From JBGTFE01 sp049799955 (lineage in GTDB: Bacteria > Acidobacteriota > Blastocatellia > Pyrinomonadales > Pyrinomonadaceae), in NCBI GenBank assembly GCA_049799955.1, contig JBARIW010000146.1, forward strand, positions 8,497 to 72,496: a stretch of DNA of 64,000 nucleotides, in the 5' to 3' direction. Below are positions 34,457 through 43,376 of the stretch, piece after piece (position 1 is the first letter of the stretch; each line of letters starts with the position of its first letter). The position numbers and the translations under genes are program-made. The notes under the pieces were generated by a model. The model saw only the letters and a program-made list of their open reading frames with translations, did not search any database and was not told the DNA's origin.

Positions 34457-37400
34457 ATGCAATGGTTAGCAGAAGTTTGTGTTAAGCGCCCCGTTTTTGC
34501 GACGATGCTCGTTTTGTCGCTCGTAACGGTCGGCTTGTTTTCGTTTTTTAGTTTGGGCGTCGATTTGTTTCCGAAAATCGATTTTCCGACGATTACCATC
34601 ACGGTCGTCAATCCGGGCGCGTCGCCGCAGGAAATGGAAACGGAAATCACGGAAAAGGTCGAAGAAGCCGTCAATACGATTAGCGGAATCGACGAGCTGC
34701 GTTCGACTTCCGTGGAAGGCATTTCGCAGGTTTTCGTTGCGTTTATTCTCGAAAAAGACGTTAACGTCGCCGCGCAGGAAGTTGAAAACCGCGTTCAGAC
34801 GGTGATTCCGAATCTTCCCGAAACAGCCGAACAGCCGACCGTGCAGAAGCTCGACACGGACGCCGCGCCGGTTTTGCGCATCGCCGTTTCCGCGCCGACA
34901 AATCTGCGCGACGTAACGGAAACCGCGAAAAATAAAATCAAGGAACGCATCGAATCCGTCAGCGGCGTCGGTCAGGTTACGATTATCGGCGGGCGCGACC
35001 GTCAGATAAACGTCTGGGTTGACCCGGACAAAATGCGCGCTTACAACGTAACTGCCGCCGAAATCACGACTGCTTTAAGACTTCAAAATATCGAATTTCC
35101 GAGCGGAAGACTCGAACAGGGACAAACGGAAACGAGTGTTCGCACGCTCGGAAAAATTCAAAAGCCGGAAGAATTTGAAAACGTCGTCGTTGCCGTGCGC
35201 GGCGATTATGAAGTCAAAGTTAAAGATTTGGGTCATGTCGAAGACGGCGCGGAAGAAATTCGCTCGCAGGCGCTTCTCAACGGTCTGCCAGCCGTAACGC
35301 TCATCGTTTCAAAGCAGTCGGGACAAAATACGGTCGCCGTCGCGCACGAACTCAAAGCGCGCCTGAACGAGATTATTCCGACGCTTCCGGCAAATTATAA
35401 AGTTCAAATCATCGGCGACAACTCGATTTTTATCGAAAATTCGCTTCATTCGATTGAGGAGCATTTAATCGTCGGCGGCTTTCTCGCGGCAGTCGTCGTG
35501 TTTTTGTTTTTGTGGAATTTCCGCACGACTTTTATTGCCGCGCTGGCGATTCCGACTTCGATTATTTCGACCTTCGCGCTGATGTATGCGATGGGCTACA
35601 CGCTCAATTCAATCACCATGCTTTCGCTGACTTTGATGGTCGGAATCGTGATTGACGACGCGATTGTAGTGCTCGAAAATATTTACCGTTTCGTCGAAGA
35701 AAAGGGAATGGACCCGTTTCAGGCGGCGATTGAAGGAACGAAGGAAATCGGCATGGCGGTTCTCGCCACGACGCTTTCTTTGATGGCTGTGTTCGTTCCA
35801 ATCGGATTTATGCAGGGCATCGTCGGCAAATTTATGTCCAGCTTCGGTCTGACGGCTTCGTTTGCCGTCGGCGTCAGCCTGATTGTTTCGTTTACGCTGA
35901 CGCCGATGCTTGCGGCGCGTCTTATTAAACGTCCGAAACACGAAGATTTAGAGAAGAAAACCGAGCCAATCGGGACAGCCGAGCCGCTTAGATTCGGCGG
36001 CGACGGAATGATTGAGTCCAATTATGAAGAGCCTTCGACAAATCAGCGCAAAGAAGAAAAAACGGAAGAAAAGACTTCGAAAAATTCCGGTTTTTATCGT
36101 TACATCGACGCTTTTTATACGGGACTTCTGCGCTTTTCGATGGCGCATCGATGGCTGATTGTTGTGCTTTGCATACTTGTTTTTATCAGTATCATTCCGC
36201 TGTTTATGCTCGTCGGCAAAAACTTTCTGCCGGTTGACGACCAGTCGCAGTTCGAGATTACGGTTCGCGCGCCCGAAGGTTATTCGCTTTCGGCGACATC
36301 ACAGCTTCTCGAACGCATCGGCGCTGACCTTCGCAAGATGGAAGGCGTTACCGATACGCTGATAACAATCGGCGGCGGGCAGGCGCAGGTCGTCAATAGC
36401 GGCACGATTTACGTCAAGCTTTCCGATGTAAAGGCGCGACCGAAATCGCAGGAAATAATGATGACGGACGCGCGCGAGATTTTGAAAAATTACCCGCCGG
36501 AGCTTCGTACGGGCGTTCAGCAGGTGCAGGCGTTTTCGGGCGGCGGTTTCCGCAACGCGAACGTGCAGTTTTTAATTTCGGGACCGGATTTGAAAAAGCT
36601 CGAAGAATATTCCGTCAAGCTGCTCGAAAAGATGAAGCAGATTCCCGACGCGGTTGATATCGACTCGACTTTGATTAGCGGAAAGCCCGAAATTCAGCTT
36701 GAAATCGACCGCGACACCGCCGCTGATTTGGGCGTGCGCGTCGCCGACGTTTCGCAGGCGCTGAACACGCTTGTCGCCGGGCAGGAAGCGACGACTTTCA
36801 ACGAGGGAACAGACCAGTTCGAAGTTCGCGTCCGCGCGATTAACAATTACCGGACGAGCATTGAAGGCTTGAAACGCCTGATTGTGCCTTCGACCAAAAC
36901 GGGCTGGGTTACGCTCGACCGTCTCGTCAAATCCAAGGAAGGAACGGGACCGAGCTCGGTTGACCGCGTAAACCGTCAGCGGCAGGTAACGCTTCTGGCA
37001 AACACAAAACCGGGCGGTTCGGCGGCTAATATTCAAACGGCGATTAACAGCGCGGTTAAAGAGCTAAATCTTCCGGCAGGCTACACGACCGGATACGTCG
37101 GGCAGTCGAAGGAAATGGGCAAAGCCGGATTTTATTTTCTTCTGGCGATTATGCTCTCGTTTATCTTTATGTATATCGTGCTGGCGGCGCAGTTCGAATC
37201 GTTTATCCACCCGATTACGATTCTGCTTACTTTGCCGCTTTCGATTCCGTTCGGCATCCTGAGTCTTCTCGTCGCCGGACAGACCGTGAATATCTTTTCG
37301 GGATTGGGCTTATTGCTTTTGTTCGGCGTCGTGAAGAAAAACGCGATTTTGCAGATTGACCATACGAACACGCTTCGCTCGCGCGGGATGAGTCGATATG

Positions 37401-37720
37401 ACGCGATTATTCAGGCAAACCGCGACCGTCTCAGACCGATTTTGATGACGACGATTGCGCTCGTCGCGGGCATGATTCCGCTGATTGTCGGAAGCGGCGC
37501 GGGCGCGGGAACGAATCGTTCAATCGGCGTTCTCGTCGTCGGCGGGCAAACGCTCTGTCTGCTTCTGACGCTTCTGGCGGTTCCGGTTTTCTATTCGCTG
37601 TTTGACGACGTAACGCAGTGGCACATTTTCAGCGGCGTCAGCAGAGTTTCATCGCGTGTTTTCGGCGGAATCAGAAGGAAAGTTTCGACGGCGGCAAGCT
37701 CTTTGTTTAGTAAAAACTGA
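34457..37720 (+). CDS. RND-family multidrug efflux pump (HAE1/AcrB-like)
   Basis: A 1087-residue inner-membrane pump with the standard order: TM1, large periplasmic loop, TM2-6, soluble link, TM7, second periplasmic loop, TM8-12. IVIDDAIVVLENIYRFVEE is TM4 with its proton-relay aspartates, and GGFLAAVVVFLFLWNFRTTF is TM2. Periplasmic porter-domain motifs such as FPTITITVVNPGASPQEME are present. A charged cytoplasmic insert of about 50 residues around 500-555 is longer than usual. It expels small molecules by proton exchange in complex with the adaptor and TolC-like channel. Confidence 0.95.
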   Translation: MQWLAEVCVKRPVFATMLVLSLVTVGLFSFFSLGVDLFPKIDFPTITITVVNPGASPQEMETEITEKVEEAVNTISGIDELRSTSVEGISQVFVAFILEKDVNVAAQEVENRVQTVIPNLPETAEQPTVQKLDTDAAPVLRIAVSAPTNLRDVTETAKNKIKERIESVSGVGQVTIIGGRDRQINVWVDPDKMRAYNVTAAEITTALRLQNIEFPSGRLEQGQTETSVRTLGKIQKPEEFENVVVAVRGDYEVKVKDLGHVEDGAEEIRSQALLNGLPAVTLIVSKQSGQNTVAVAHELKARLNEIIPTLPANYKVQIIGDNSIFIENSLHSIEEHLIVGGFLAAVVVFLFLWNFRTTFIAALAIPTSIISTFALMYAMGYTLNSITMLSLTLMVGIVIDDAIVVLENIYRFVEEKGMDPFQAAIEGTKEIGMAVLATTLSLMAVFVPIGFMQGIVGKFMSSFGLTASFAVGVSLIVSFTLTPMLAARLIKRPKHEDLEKKTEPIGTAEPLRFGGDGMIESNYEEPSTNQRKEEKTEEKTSKNSGFYRYIDAFYTGLLRFSMAHRWLIVVLCILVFISIIPLFMLVGKNFLPVDDQSQFEITVRAPEGYSLSATSQLLERIGADLRKMEGVTDTLITIGGGQAQVVNSGTIYVKLSDVKARPKSQEIMMTDAREILKNYPPELRTGVQQVQAFSGGGFRNANVQFLISGPDLKKLEEYSVKLLEKMKQIPDAVDIDSTLISGKPEIQLEIDRDTAADLGVRVADVSQALNTLVAGQEATTFNEGTDQFEVRVRAINNYRTSIEGLKRLIVPSTKTGWVTLDRLVKSKEGTGPSSVDRVNRQRQVTLLANTKPGGSAANIQTAINSAVKELNLPAGYTTGYVGQSKEMGKAGFYFLLAIMLSFIFMYIVLAAQFESFIHPITILLTLPLSIPFGILSLLVAGQTVNIFSGLGLLLLFGVVKKNAILQIDHTNTLRSRGMSRYDAIIQANRDRLRPILMTTIALVAGMIPLIVGSGAGAGTNRSIGVLVVGGQTLCLLLTLLAVPVFYSLFDDVTQWHIFSGVSRVSSRVFGGIRRKVSTAASSLFSKN

Positions 37721-37731
37721 GCTTTGAAAAT

Positions 37732-38094
37732 ATGAGTCGAGCGGCAAAAAGTTTATTTGTTTTCGCGATTTACCTGTGCGGATTAGGCTTCGGTTTGCTG
37801 CTCGTTCCAAACTTGCTTTTGCAGATTTTCGGTGCGCCGCCGACCGGCGAGGTTTGGATAAGACTCAACGGAATGTTCGTGCTTTGCCTGAGTTTTTATT
37901 ACATTCAGGCGGCGCGAAACGAATTGACAAATTTTATTCGCTGGACGGTTTTAGCGCGAGTCGCGGTTATTTTTTATTTTGCGGCTTTCGTTATTCTGGT
38001 TTCAGCTCCGAGAGCGATTTTGCTTTTCGGTTTGATTGATTTGCTCGCGGCGATTTGGACGTGGCTTGCTTTGAAAAAAGATAAGGAAATATAA
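37732..38094 (+). CDS. small four-helix membrane protein in efflux operon
   Basis: A 120-residue protein with four predicted membrane segments (AIYLCGLGFGLLLVPNLLLQ, then FVLCLSFYYIQAA, ARVAVIFYFAAFVILV, ILLFGLIDLLAAIWTWLAL). It lies 11 nt after the pump gene and 35 nt before the channel gene. It is not a known RND accessory subunit that I recognise, but position suggests it is co-expressed, perhaps as a small modulator. Confidence 0.75.
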   Translation: MSRAAKSLFVFAIYLCGLGFGLLLVPNLLLQIFGAPPTGEVWIRLNGMFVLCLSFYYIQAARNELTNFIRWTVLARVAVIFYFAAFVILVSAPRAILLFGLIDLLAAIWTWLALKKDKEI

Positions 38095-38129
38095 CAACGG
38101 GCAGGCAAAAGATTTTTTATACAGGCTTT

Positions 38130-39929
38130 ATGAAAAGGCATTTATACTTATTCATTTTAATTTTATCACTTTCGACTTTCGCTCAGGCGCAGGACGCGGC
38201 GACGACGCCGACTCCCGCGCCGACGCCCGTTGTCGATGACAAACAGGACGTTAAGCCGGAAAATCTACAAAATGTTCCGGCAGTCGCGCCGCAATACCAG
38301 TCGGACGATAAAACTCTGCCCGATTTGGGGCTTGTCGGCGTCGATATGCTGCGGCAGCGACCGCTTGCGCTCAAGGAAGCGATTACGATGGCGCTCGAAA
38401 ACAACAAGGACATCGAGGTTTCGCGCCAGAACGTGCGGATTGCCGAGTTTGATTTGCAGTCCGTAAGAGGCGTTTACGAGCCGCGTTTTACGGGGCAAAC
38501 CTTCTACGAGCGCGCGACCGTTCCGAACGTTTCGATTTTCAGCACGAACAAAACGACGACGACCGGCTCGTTCGGCGGAAACGCCGGACTGACCGGCTAC
38601 ATTCCGAAATTCGGAACGGTTTTAACCGCGAGCTTCAATAATAATCGTTTGTCTTCGGACAATCCGATTTCGCCGCTCAGCCCGCAGTTTAATTCGAACC
38701 TGACATTTAACGTCTCGCAGCCGCTTTTTCGCGGTCGAAGGTTTGACCAGCCGCGACGCACAATCGAAATTGCCAAACGCAATCTGTCTCTGACCGACAC
38801 GCAGTTTCGCCAGCGTTCGATTGATATTATCGTGGGCGTCCAGCGCGCTTACTGGGATTTAACATACGCGCTTCGCAATCTACAGGTTCAGCGCGACGGC
38901 GTGCGCGACGCGCGGCAGCAGCTCGAACACAATCGTCGCCTGGTTGACGAAGGACAGCTCGCGCCGATTGACATTATCGCCGCCGAAACGCAGATTGCGA
39001 ACATCGAGCAGGGCGTTTACGACGCGCTCGATACGGTCGGTCGCGCCGAAAACAATCTGAAAAATCTGATTTCGGAAAACAAAGCCGATAAAATCTGGTC
39101 GGAATCGATTGTCCCGACCGATTCGGTCGAACTCGACGCGCCGCGCACGACTCTGCCCGAAGCTCTGGGCTTGGCGCTGGAAAATCGCCCCGAAATCGAA
39201 GTCAATAATGTACAAAAAGACATCAACGCGCTCGACCGGCGTTTTTACCGCGAACAGACCAAACCGCAGATTGATTTGACGGCGAGCTACAGCTCGGCGG
39301 GCATCGGCGGCAGCCAGAATCCGAATTTCAGCAGTCCTTTCGGTCAGGTCGTCTGCGACGCAACCGTGCTTACGCCCGTTGACTATCAAGCCTGTCTCGT
39401 TCGCCAGCAGCAGGCGGCAGCCGCGCAGCAGGCGACGCAGCAAGCCTTTCTCAGTTCCATCGGCGGCGCGGGAACGACTTTTACGGACATTTTCTCGAAC
39501 AAATACCCGACCTGGCGCGTCGGCATAACCTTCAATCTGCCGCTTCTCGGCGACAAAACCGCCCGCGCCAATCTCGGCAAATCTCTCGTCCAGGGCGAGC
39601 AGATAGCGACGCAGCGCGAGCAAATCGAGCAAAACATACAGGTCGATGTCCGCAACGCCCTGCAATCGGTCAGAACCTCGGAAGCGAGACTTCGCGCCGC
39701 CGCGATTTCGCGCGAAAATTCGCTCAAACAATACGAATCCGAGCAGAGAAAACTGGACGCCGGACAATCCGACGTTTACAAAGTCCTCGAACGCCAAACC
39801 GCTCTGATGAACGCCAAAAGCGCCGAGCTGCGGGCGCAGACCGAGCTAAACAAAGCGATTGCGGATTTGCAGCGAGCGACGGGAAATTCTTTGAAGGCGA
39901 ATAATGTCGAAGCAAGGCTGAGAAAATAG
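38130..39929 (+). CDS. TolC-family outer-membrane channel protein
   Basis: A 599-residue protein with signal peptide (to about FAQAQ) and a Thr/Pro-rich linker (TTPTPAPTPV). Two outer-membrane efflux repeats follow: first with KEAITMALENNKDIEVSRQN, second with PEALGLALENRPEIEVNNVQ, each ending in long coiled-coil pairs. Between them is a less usual Gln/Ala-rich insert (RQQQAAAAQQATQQA). It forms the outer-membrane conduit of the tripartite pump. The C-terminal helix ends at a consensus-like DLQRATGNS. Confidence 0.93.
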   Translation: MKRHLYLFILILSLSTFAQAQDAATTPTPAPTPVVDDKQDVKPENLQNVPAVAPQYQSDDKTLPDLGLVGVDMLRQRPLALKEAITMALENNKDIEVSRQNVRIAEFDLQSVRGVYEPRFTGQTFYERATVPNVSIFSTNKTTTTGSFGGNAGLTGYIPKFGTVLTASFNNNRLSSDNPISPLSPQFNSNLTFNVSQPLFRGRRFDQPRRTIEIAKRNLSLTDTQFRQRSIDIIVGVQRAYWDLTYALRNLQVQRDGVRDARQQLEHNRRLVDEGQLAPIDIIAAETQIANIEQGVYDALDTVGRAENNLKNLISENKADKIWSESIVPTDSVELDAPRTTLPEALGLALENRPEIEVNNVQKDINALDRRFYREQTKPQIDLTASYSSAGIGGSQNPNFSSPFGQVVCDATVLTPVDYQACLVRQQQAAAAQQATQQAFLSSIGGAGTTFTDIFSNKYPTWRVGITFNLPLLGDKTARANLGKSLVQGEQIATQREQIEQNIQVDVRNALQSVRTSEARLRAAAISRENSLKQYESEQRKLDAGQSDVYKVLERQTALMNAKSAELRAQTELNKAIADLQRATGNSLKANNVEARLRK

Positions 39930-39952
39930 TTAGCGCAGACTGTAAGAAATTT

Positions 39953-40026
39953 AGCCACGAACAAACACGAAAGAACACGAAAAAGAGATAAATAATTTTC
40001 GTGAAATTTCGTGTTTGTTCGTGGCT
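39953..40026. repeat. palindrome with 8-9-nt word AACACGAA
   Basis: Left arm agccacgaacaaacacgaaa (from 39953) and right arm atttcgtgtttgttcgtggct-like end (to 40026) are near-perfect reverse complements over about 30 nt around a short AT loop. It follows the channel gene of the efflux operon. Confidence 0.9.
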
Positions 40027-40042
40027 GATTGTTTTATTAAAT

Positions 40043-40171
40043 TTACGGTTTCGGTTCGTCTTTTTTCTTCTGCGCCGAGCGTTCGACGCGCGTGGCGATT
40101 TTCCACGCGGCGAGCTTTTGCGGCTGGTCGCGGTAATAGTTTTTGACGAAATCATTGAGCGAATCGAAAAT
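40043..40171 (-). pseudogene. C-terminal remnant of an unknown gene
   Basis: A 42-codon frame with a natural-looking tail (DFVKNYYRDQPQKLAAWKIA, then a Lys/Pro end) ends at TAA 40045-40043 but has no start codon; a stop lies right upstream. It borders the palindrome at 39953-40026 and the MBL gene. The charged, well-balanced composition looks like a true protein end cut off by rearrangement. Confidence 0.4.
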
Positions 40172-40178
40172 TTAGTCG

Positions 40179-40943
40179 TTAGAGGTCAAACGATAAACCG
40201 TCGCGGGCTTGGATTACCTCACATGCGGGCGAGAATTTTTCTATTTCCGCCGCAAAATCAACCGCGTCCCATTCGGCGTAAAAATGCGTGAGAACGGCTT
40301 TTTTAGGTTTGGCGTGGCGGATGAGATACATCGCCTCGGCGAGTTCAAGATGTTTTTCGACGGGCTTGTTTTTGAAAAATGAACACTCCAACACGAATAA
40401 ATCCGCGCGTTTGGCAAACGTTCGGAAAGTTTTGTCAAAACCTGTGTCGGCAGTATAAACAAGCGTTTTGTCTTCAGCCTTGATGCGAATCGAAAGGCTT
40501 TCGTCCGTGTGCGGCGTTTTCAAAGCGTCGGCTTCGGTTCCAGGTAGAATTTCAAACTTTTCGAACGGCTCGACTTCGATTATTTCAAGCGGGAAAGGCT
40601 GTTTGAAGAGCTTGTAATTGTTCGCCGCGTCAAAGGATTCGATTAGCTTTCGCAAACCTTTCGCGCCGAAGATTTTTAGCGGTTTTCGGCGTTCCCGCAT
40701 CTGCGGAGCGTTGCGCGTTCCGAACAGAAACGCGGGAAGCCCGCCGACGTGGTCGAGATGAAAATGTGAAATCCAGATTGCATCAAGCTTTGCCCAATCC
40801 AGATTTTCCCGCGCCATCCGGTGAATCGCCGACGCCGAACAATCGAGCAAAATCGTGCCGCTTTCGGTTTCGAGCCAATAACCCGAAGAACTGCGCGTCG
40901 GATGCGGAACGGCGCTTCCCGAACCTAAAACAATAAACTTCAT
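40179..40943 (-). CDS. metallo-beta-lactamase fold hydrolase, RNase Z-like
   Basis: A 254-residue protein starting at ATG 40943 (MKFIVLGSGSAVPHPTRSSS). The zinc motif is SHFHLDHVGGLPAFL, followed later by TADTGFDKT and the C-terminal LTHFYAEWDAVDF histidine. The N-terminal GSGSAVP loop and overall order match the RNase Z/BN (ElaC) group, but the exosite arm is not obvious, so tRNA 3'-end processing is not assured. Six extra upstream codons belong to the heptamer repeat and are excluded. Confidence 0.88.
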   Translation of the reverse strand: MKFIVLGSGSAVPHPTRSSSGYWLETESGTILLDCSASAIHRMARENLDWAKLDAIWISHFHLDHVGGLPAFLFGTRNAPQMRERRKPLKIFGAKGLRKLIESFDAANNYKLFKQPFPLEIIEVEPFEKFEILPGTEADALKTPHTDESLSIRIKAEDKTLVYTADTGFDKTFRTFAKRADLFVLECSFFKNKPVEKHLELAEAMYLIRHAKPKKAVLTHFYAEWDAVDFAAEIEKFSPACEVIQARDGLSFDL

Positions 40944-40944
40944 A

Positions 40945-41011
40945 CATTTAACATTTAACATTTATCAGAAGAATTCGTGTTTAATGATAAATGATAAATG
41001 ATAAATGTTAT
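40945..41011. repeat. heptamer palindrome with same core as 5987 element
   Basis: catttaa, catttaa, catttat run in phase (40945-40965), then the core cagaagaattcgtgttta, then atgataa three times and atgttat in phase (40984-41011). The core is the exact inverse of the one near 6018-6037. The right arm contains the stop of the four-helix-bundle gene (41008-41010). Confidence 0.93.
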
Positions 41012-41364
41012 TTGTCTATTCTGGTTGTTTTGAGAATTGTAAACAGGATTTTGGCAATTTCATCGGCATCAGTATGCATACTTTCAAAAGATTTTTCGCT
41101 GATGTAATTTGTGTCTTTTAATAGAGAAAGCCAATACTTAGTTTCCAGACATTCTTTGTAAGCAATACTAATTTTGCTGGAAAAATCTGCTTCTGAAATT
41201 GCTCCGTTTGCTTCGGCAATATTTGCGCCGATAGAAGTACCGCTTCTGAGCATTTGTTTGGACAAAATATATTCTTTTTTCTCTTCGCACAAATACTGGT
41301 ATGCTTTTACTATTCTGATGGCAAAATTGTATGCCTTTGTATAAGTTACATTGTCCTTTGTCAT
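41008..41364 (-). CDS. four-helix bundle protein, 23S rRNA intervening-sequence (S23) family
   Basis: A 118-residue protein with the family pattern: AYNFAIRIVKAYQYL, then YILSKQMLRSGTSIGANIAE, and YKECLETKYWLSLLKD. This family (TIGR02436-like) was first seen as ORFs inside 23S rRNA intervening sequences; related four-helix proteins include Avd of diversity-generating retroelements. They form small positively charged barrels that bind nucleic acid. Here the gene lies between a palindrome and a further heptamer arm with identical words, and it is AT-rich. Confidence 0.93.
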   Translation of the reverse strand: MTKDNVTYTKAYNFAIRIVKAYQYLCEEKKEYILSKQMLRSGTSIGANIAEANGAISEADFSSKISIAYKECLETKYWLSLLKDTNYISEKSFESMHTDADEIAKILFTILKTTRIDK

Positions 41365-41369
41365 CTCGA

Positions 41370-41411
41370 ATAAATAATAAATGATAAATGGTAAATGATA
41401 AATGATAAATG
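41370..41411. repeat. heptamer arm, word ATAAATG
   Basis: ataaatg, gtaaatg, ataaatg, ataaatg run in phase at 41384-41411, preceded by two decayed units. The word equals the right arm at 40984-41011. It provides the ATG (41402) of the next gene. Confidence 0.9.
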
Positions 41412-42136
41412 TTGATGTTCTTGCAGTTTTTGCGCATCCCGACGATATGGAATTAACCGTCGGCGGAACGCTTTTGAAGATGAAATCAACCGGCTACGCG
41501 ACCGGCGCGCTCGACATCACGCAGGGCGGGATGGGAACGCGCGGAACGGTCGAGGGACGCGCCGAAGAAGCGCGCGAGGCGGCACGGATTTTGAAATTGG
41601 ACACGCGGGAAAATCTGGAGCTTCCCGACGGGCACGTTTGGGTAACGGAAGAAACGCGCACGAAATTAGTGAGAGCGTTGCGGCGTTTGAAGCCGAAAAT
41701 TATCCTGACGCAGCAGTTTGACGACCCGCATCCCGACCACAATCACATCGCGCAGCTTGTCCGTGAATCGGCGCGGCTCGCCTCGATGCAGAAATACGAC
41801 GGCGATTTCGGACAGGAGCGGATAAATGTTCCGATGGTCGCGCACAACGTTTTTTCTACGCGCGTCGTGCCTTCGTTTATCGTCGATATTTCCGGGTTTC
41901 TCGAACAAAAAATGGAAGCGATTCGCGCCCACCGCTCGCAGTTTTACAATCCGAAATCAGGCGATTTGGAAACGCGTCTTTCGGAAAAAGGTTTTCTCGA
42001 CCAACTGGAAAATCGCTCGCGCTATTTCGGCAGTTTAATCGGAACGGATGCGGGCGAGCCGTATTTCGTGCGCGAAATGCTCAACGTCGAAGACCCGATT
42101 GCGCTCCTGACGCGCTCGATGAATCTGTATTCTTAA
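41402..42136 (+). CDS. bshB1: BshB1-like PIG-L/LmbE deacetylase
   Basis: A 244-residue zinc deacetylase. VFAHPDDMELTVGGTLLK is the metal site (H-P-D-D), and DDPHPDHNHIAQLV supplies the third ligand. The ALDITQGGMGTRGT stretch is typical of BshB1, which removes the acetyl group from GlcNAc-malate in bacillithiol synthesis. No other bsh gene is in the window, so the pathway is an inference. The start ATG at 41402 lies in a heptamer arm and there is no Shine-Dalgarno sequence. Confidence 0.88.
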   Translation: MINVDVLAVFAHPDDMELTVGGTLLKMKSTGYATGALDITQGGMGTRGTVEGRAEEAREAARILKLDTRENLELPDGHVWVTEETRTKLVRALRRLKPKIILTQQFDDPHPDHNHIAQLVRESARLASMQKYDGDFGQERINVPMVAHNVFSTRVVPSFIVDISGFLEQKMEAIRAHRSQFYNPKSGDLETRLSEKGFLDQLENRSRYFGSLIGTDAGEPYFVREMLNVEDPIALLTRSMNLYS

Positions 42137-42250
42137 AAGCCGGGAGCGCAGGCATCTTGCCTGCCTGTGAAGCGCGAAAAAAGTTTATGCATAAATTTAT
42201 TTACATCGCTTGCGCGACGTTTGCAGGCAGGATGCCTGCGTTCCCGGCTT
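42137..42250. repeat. long palindrome, word GCAGGCATCTTGCCTGC
   Basis: Left arm aagccgggagcgcaggcatc (from 42137) and right arm gatgcctgcgttcccggctt (to 42250) match over about 28 nt with two differences. It carries gcaggcat and its mirror tgcctgc inside each arm. It lies after the deacetylase gene and may also act as a terminator. Confidence 0.9.
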
Positions 42251-42330
42251 GATACTTTTTTCTGTGAATCTGCGCGTTATCATTGTCGAATAATTTTTCG
42301 ACAATTTTTATAAACGTGGAGATTTACAAA

Positions 42331-43374
42331 ATGAACGCAGCTTCCCCCGAATTAGAACAACCGCCGCAAATGCCGCCGCAGGCGATTTTGGCGCAGATGT
42401 CGATGGGCTTTATCGTCTCGCAGGCGATTTCGGTCGCCGCAAAGCTTTACATCGCCGATTATTTGAAAACGGACGCGAAAACCGTCGCCGAGTTAGCCGA
42501 ACTGACCGCGACGCACGAGCCTTCGCTTTATCGCCTGATGCGCGCTTTAACGAGTGTCGGCGTTTTTCAGAAAGATAGCGGCGGACGTTATTCGAATTCG
42601 CCTTTGTCAGAGTTTTTGCGCTCAGACCACGCGGAATCGTTTCGCGCCCCGTCGCATATGATTGGCGACCGGGAACACTGGCGCGCGCACGGCAATATGC
42701 TGCAAAGCGTCAAAACGGGCGAAATCGCTTTCGAATATACTTTCGGACAGCCGATTTTTCCTTATTACGCGCAAAATCCCGAACCGGCAAAAGTTTTCGA
42801 TGACGCGATGACGGGCTTTAGCCGTGGAATAGCCAACGCCGTCGCCGCAGCCTACGATTTTTCCGGTGCGGATACGATTGCCGACATCGCGGGCGGACAC
42901 GGACTTCTTCTCGCAACGGCTTTAAAAACCGCGCCGCAAGCAAAAGGCGTTTTATTTGACCAGCCGCAGGTCATCGCCGGCGCGGGCGAAGTTTTGAAAA
43001 ACGAAGGCGTCGCCGAAAGAGTCGAAATTGTCAGCGGAGATTTTTTCAGCGCGATTCCTGTCGAAGCAGACATTTATTTGATGAAATTTATTATTCACGA
43101 CTGGAACGACGAGCAGTCCGAAACGATTCTGCGAAATCTTGCAAAATCGGCTAAACAGGGCGCGCGCGTTTTGCTGGTCGAATCGGTCGTCGAAGAAGAC
43201 GATTCGATTCCTTCGATGAGCAAAGTGATGGATTTGAATATGCTCGCAATGACCGGCGGCAAGGAACGCACGGCGACGGAATACGCCGGGCTTTTCGAGA
43301 AAACAGGTTTCAGATTAACGCGGGTTATCCCGACTCCTTCGCCGATGCAGATTGTCGAAGCGGTGAGAGCGTGA
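42331..43374 (+). CDS. O-methyltransferase, family 2 (hydroxyneurosporene type)
   Basis: A 347-residue SAM-dependent methyltransferase; start ATG at 42331 with CGTGGAG upstream. The N-terminal winged-helix dimerisation domain (MGFIVSQAISVAAKLYIADY, THEPSLYRLMRALTSVGVF) precedes the catalytic domain. SAM motif I is TIADIAGGHGLLLATAL near residue 190, and IHDWNDEQSETILRN holds the catalytic His-Asp pair of small-molecule O-methyltransferases. Substrate unknown; there is no pathway gene beside it. Confidence 0.92.
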   Translation: MNAASPELEQPPQMPPQAILAQMSMGFIVSQAISVAAKLYIADYLKTDAKTVAELAELTATHEPSLYRLMRALTSVGVFQKDSGGRYSNSPLSEFLRSDHAESFRAPSHMIGDREHWRAHGNMLQSVKTGEIAFEYTFGQPIFPYYAQNPEPAKVFDDAMTGFSRGIANAVAAAYDFSGADTIADIAGGHGLLLATALKTAPQAKGVLFDQPQVIAGAGEVLKNEGVAERVEIVSGDFFSAIPVEADIYLMKFIIHDWNDEQSETILRNLAKSAKQGARVLLVESVVEEDDSIPSMSKVMDLNMLAMTGGKERTATEYAGLFEKTGFRLTRVIPTPSPMQIVEAVRA

Positions 43375-43376
43375 AG

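Noticed and set aside
37037..38094. insertion sequence or transposon in the efflux operon
   Set aside because: No transposase-like frame or terminal inverted repeats of IS type are seen; genes are continuous.
38880..39797. 305-codon open frame on the minus strand
   Set aside because: Antisense shadow of the TolC-type gene with unnatural composition.
39724..40155. 143-codon frame on the minus strand
   Set aside because: Arg/Lys/Ser-biased shadow crossing the palindrome; the other frame gives a more protein-like tail, listed as a remnant.
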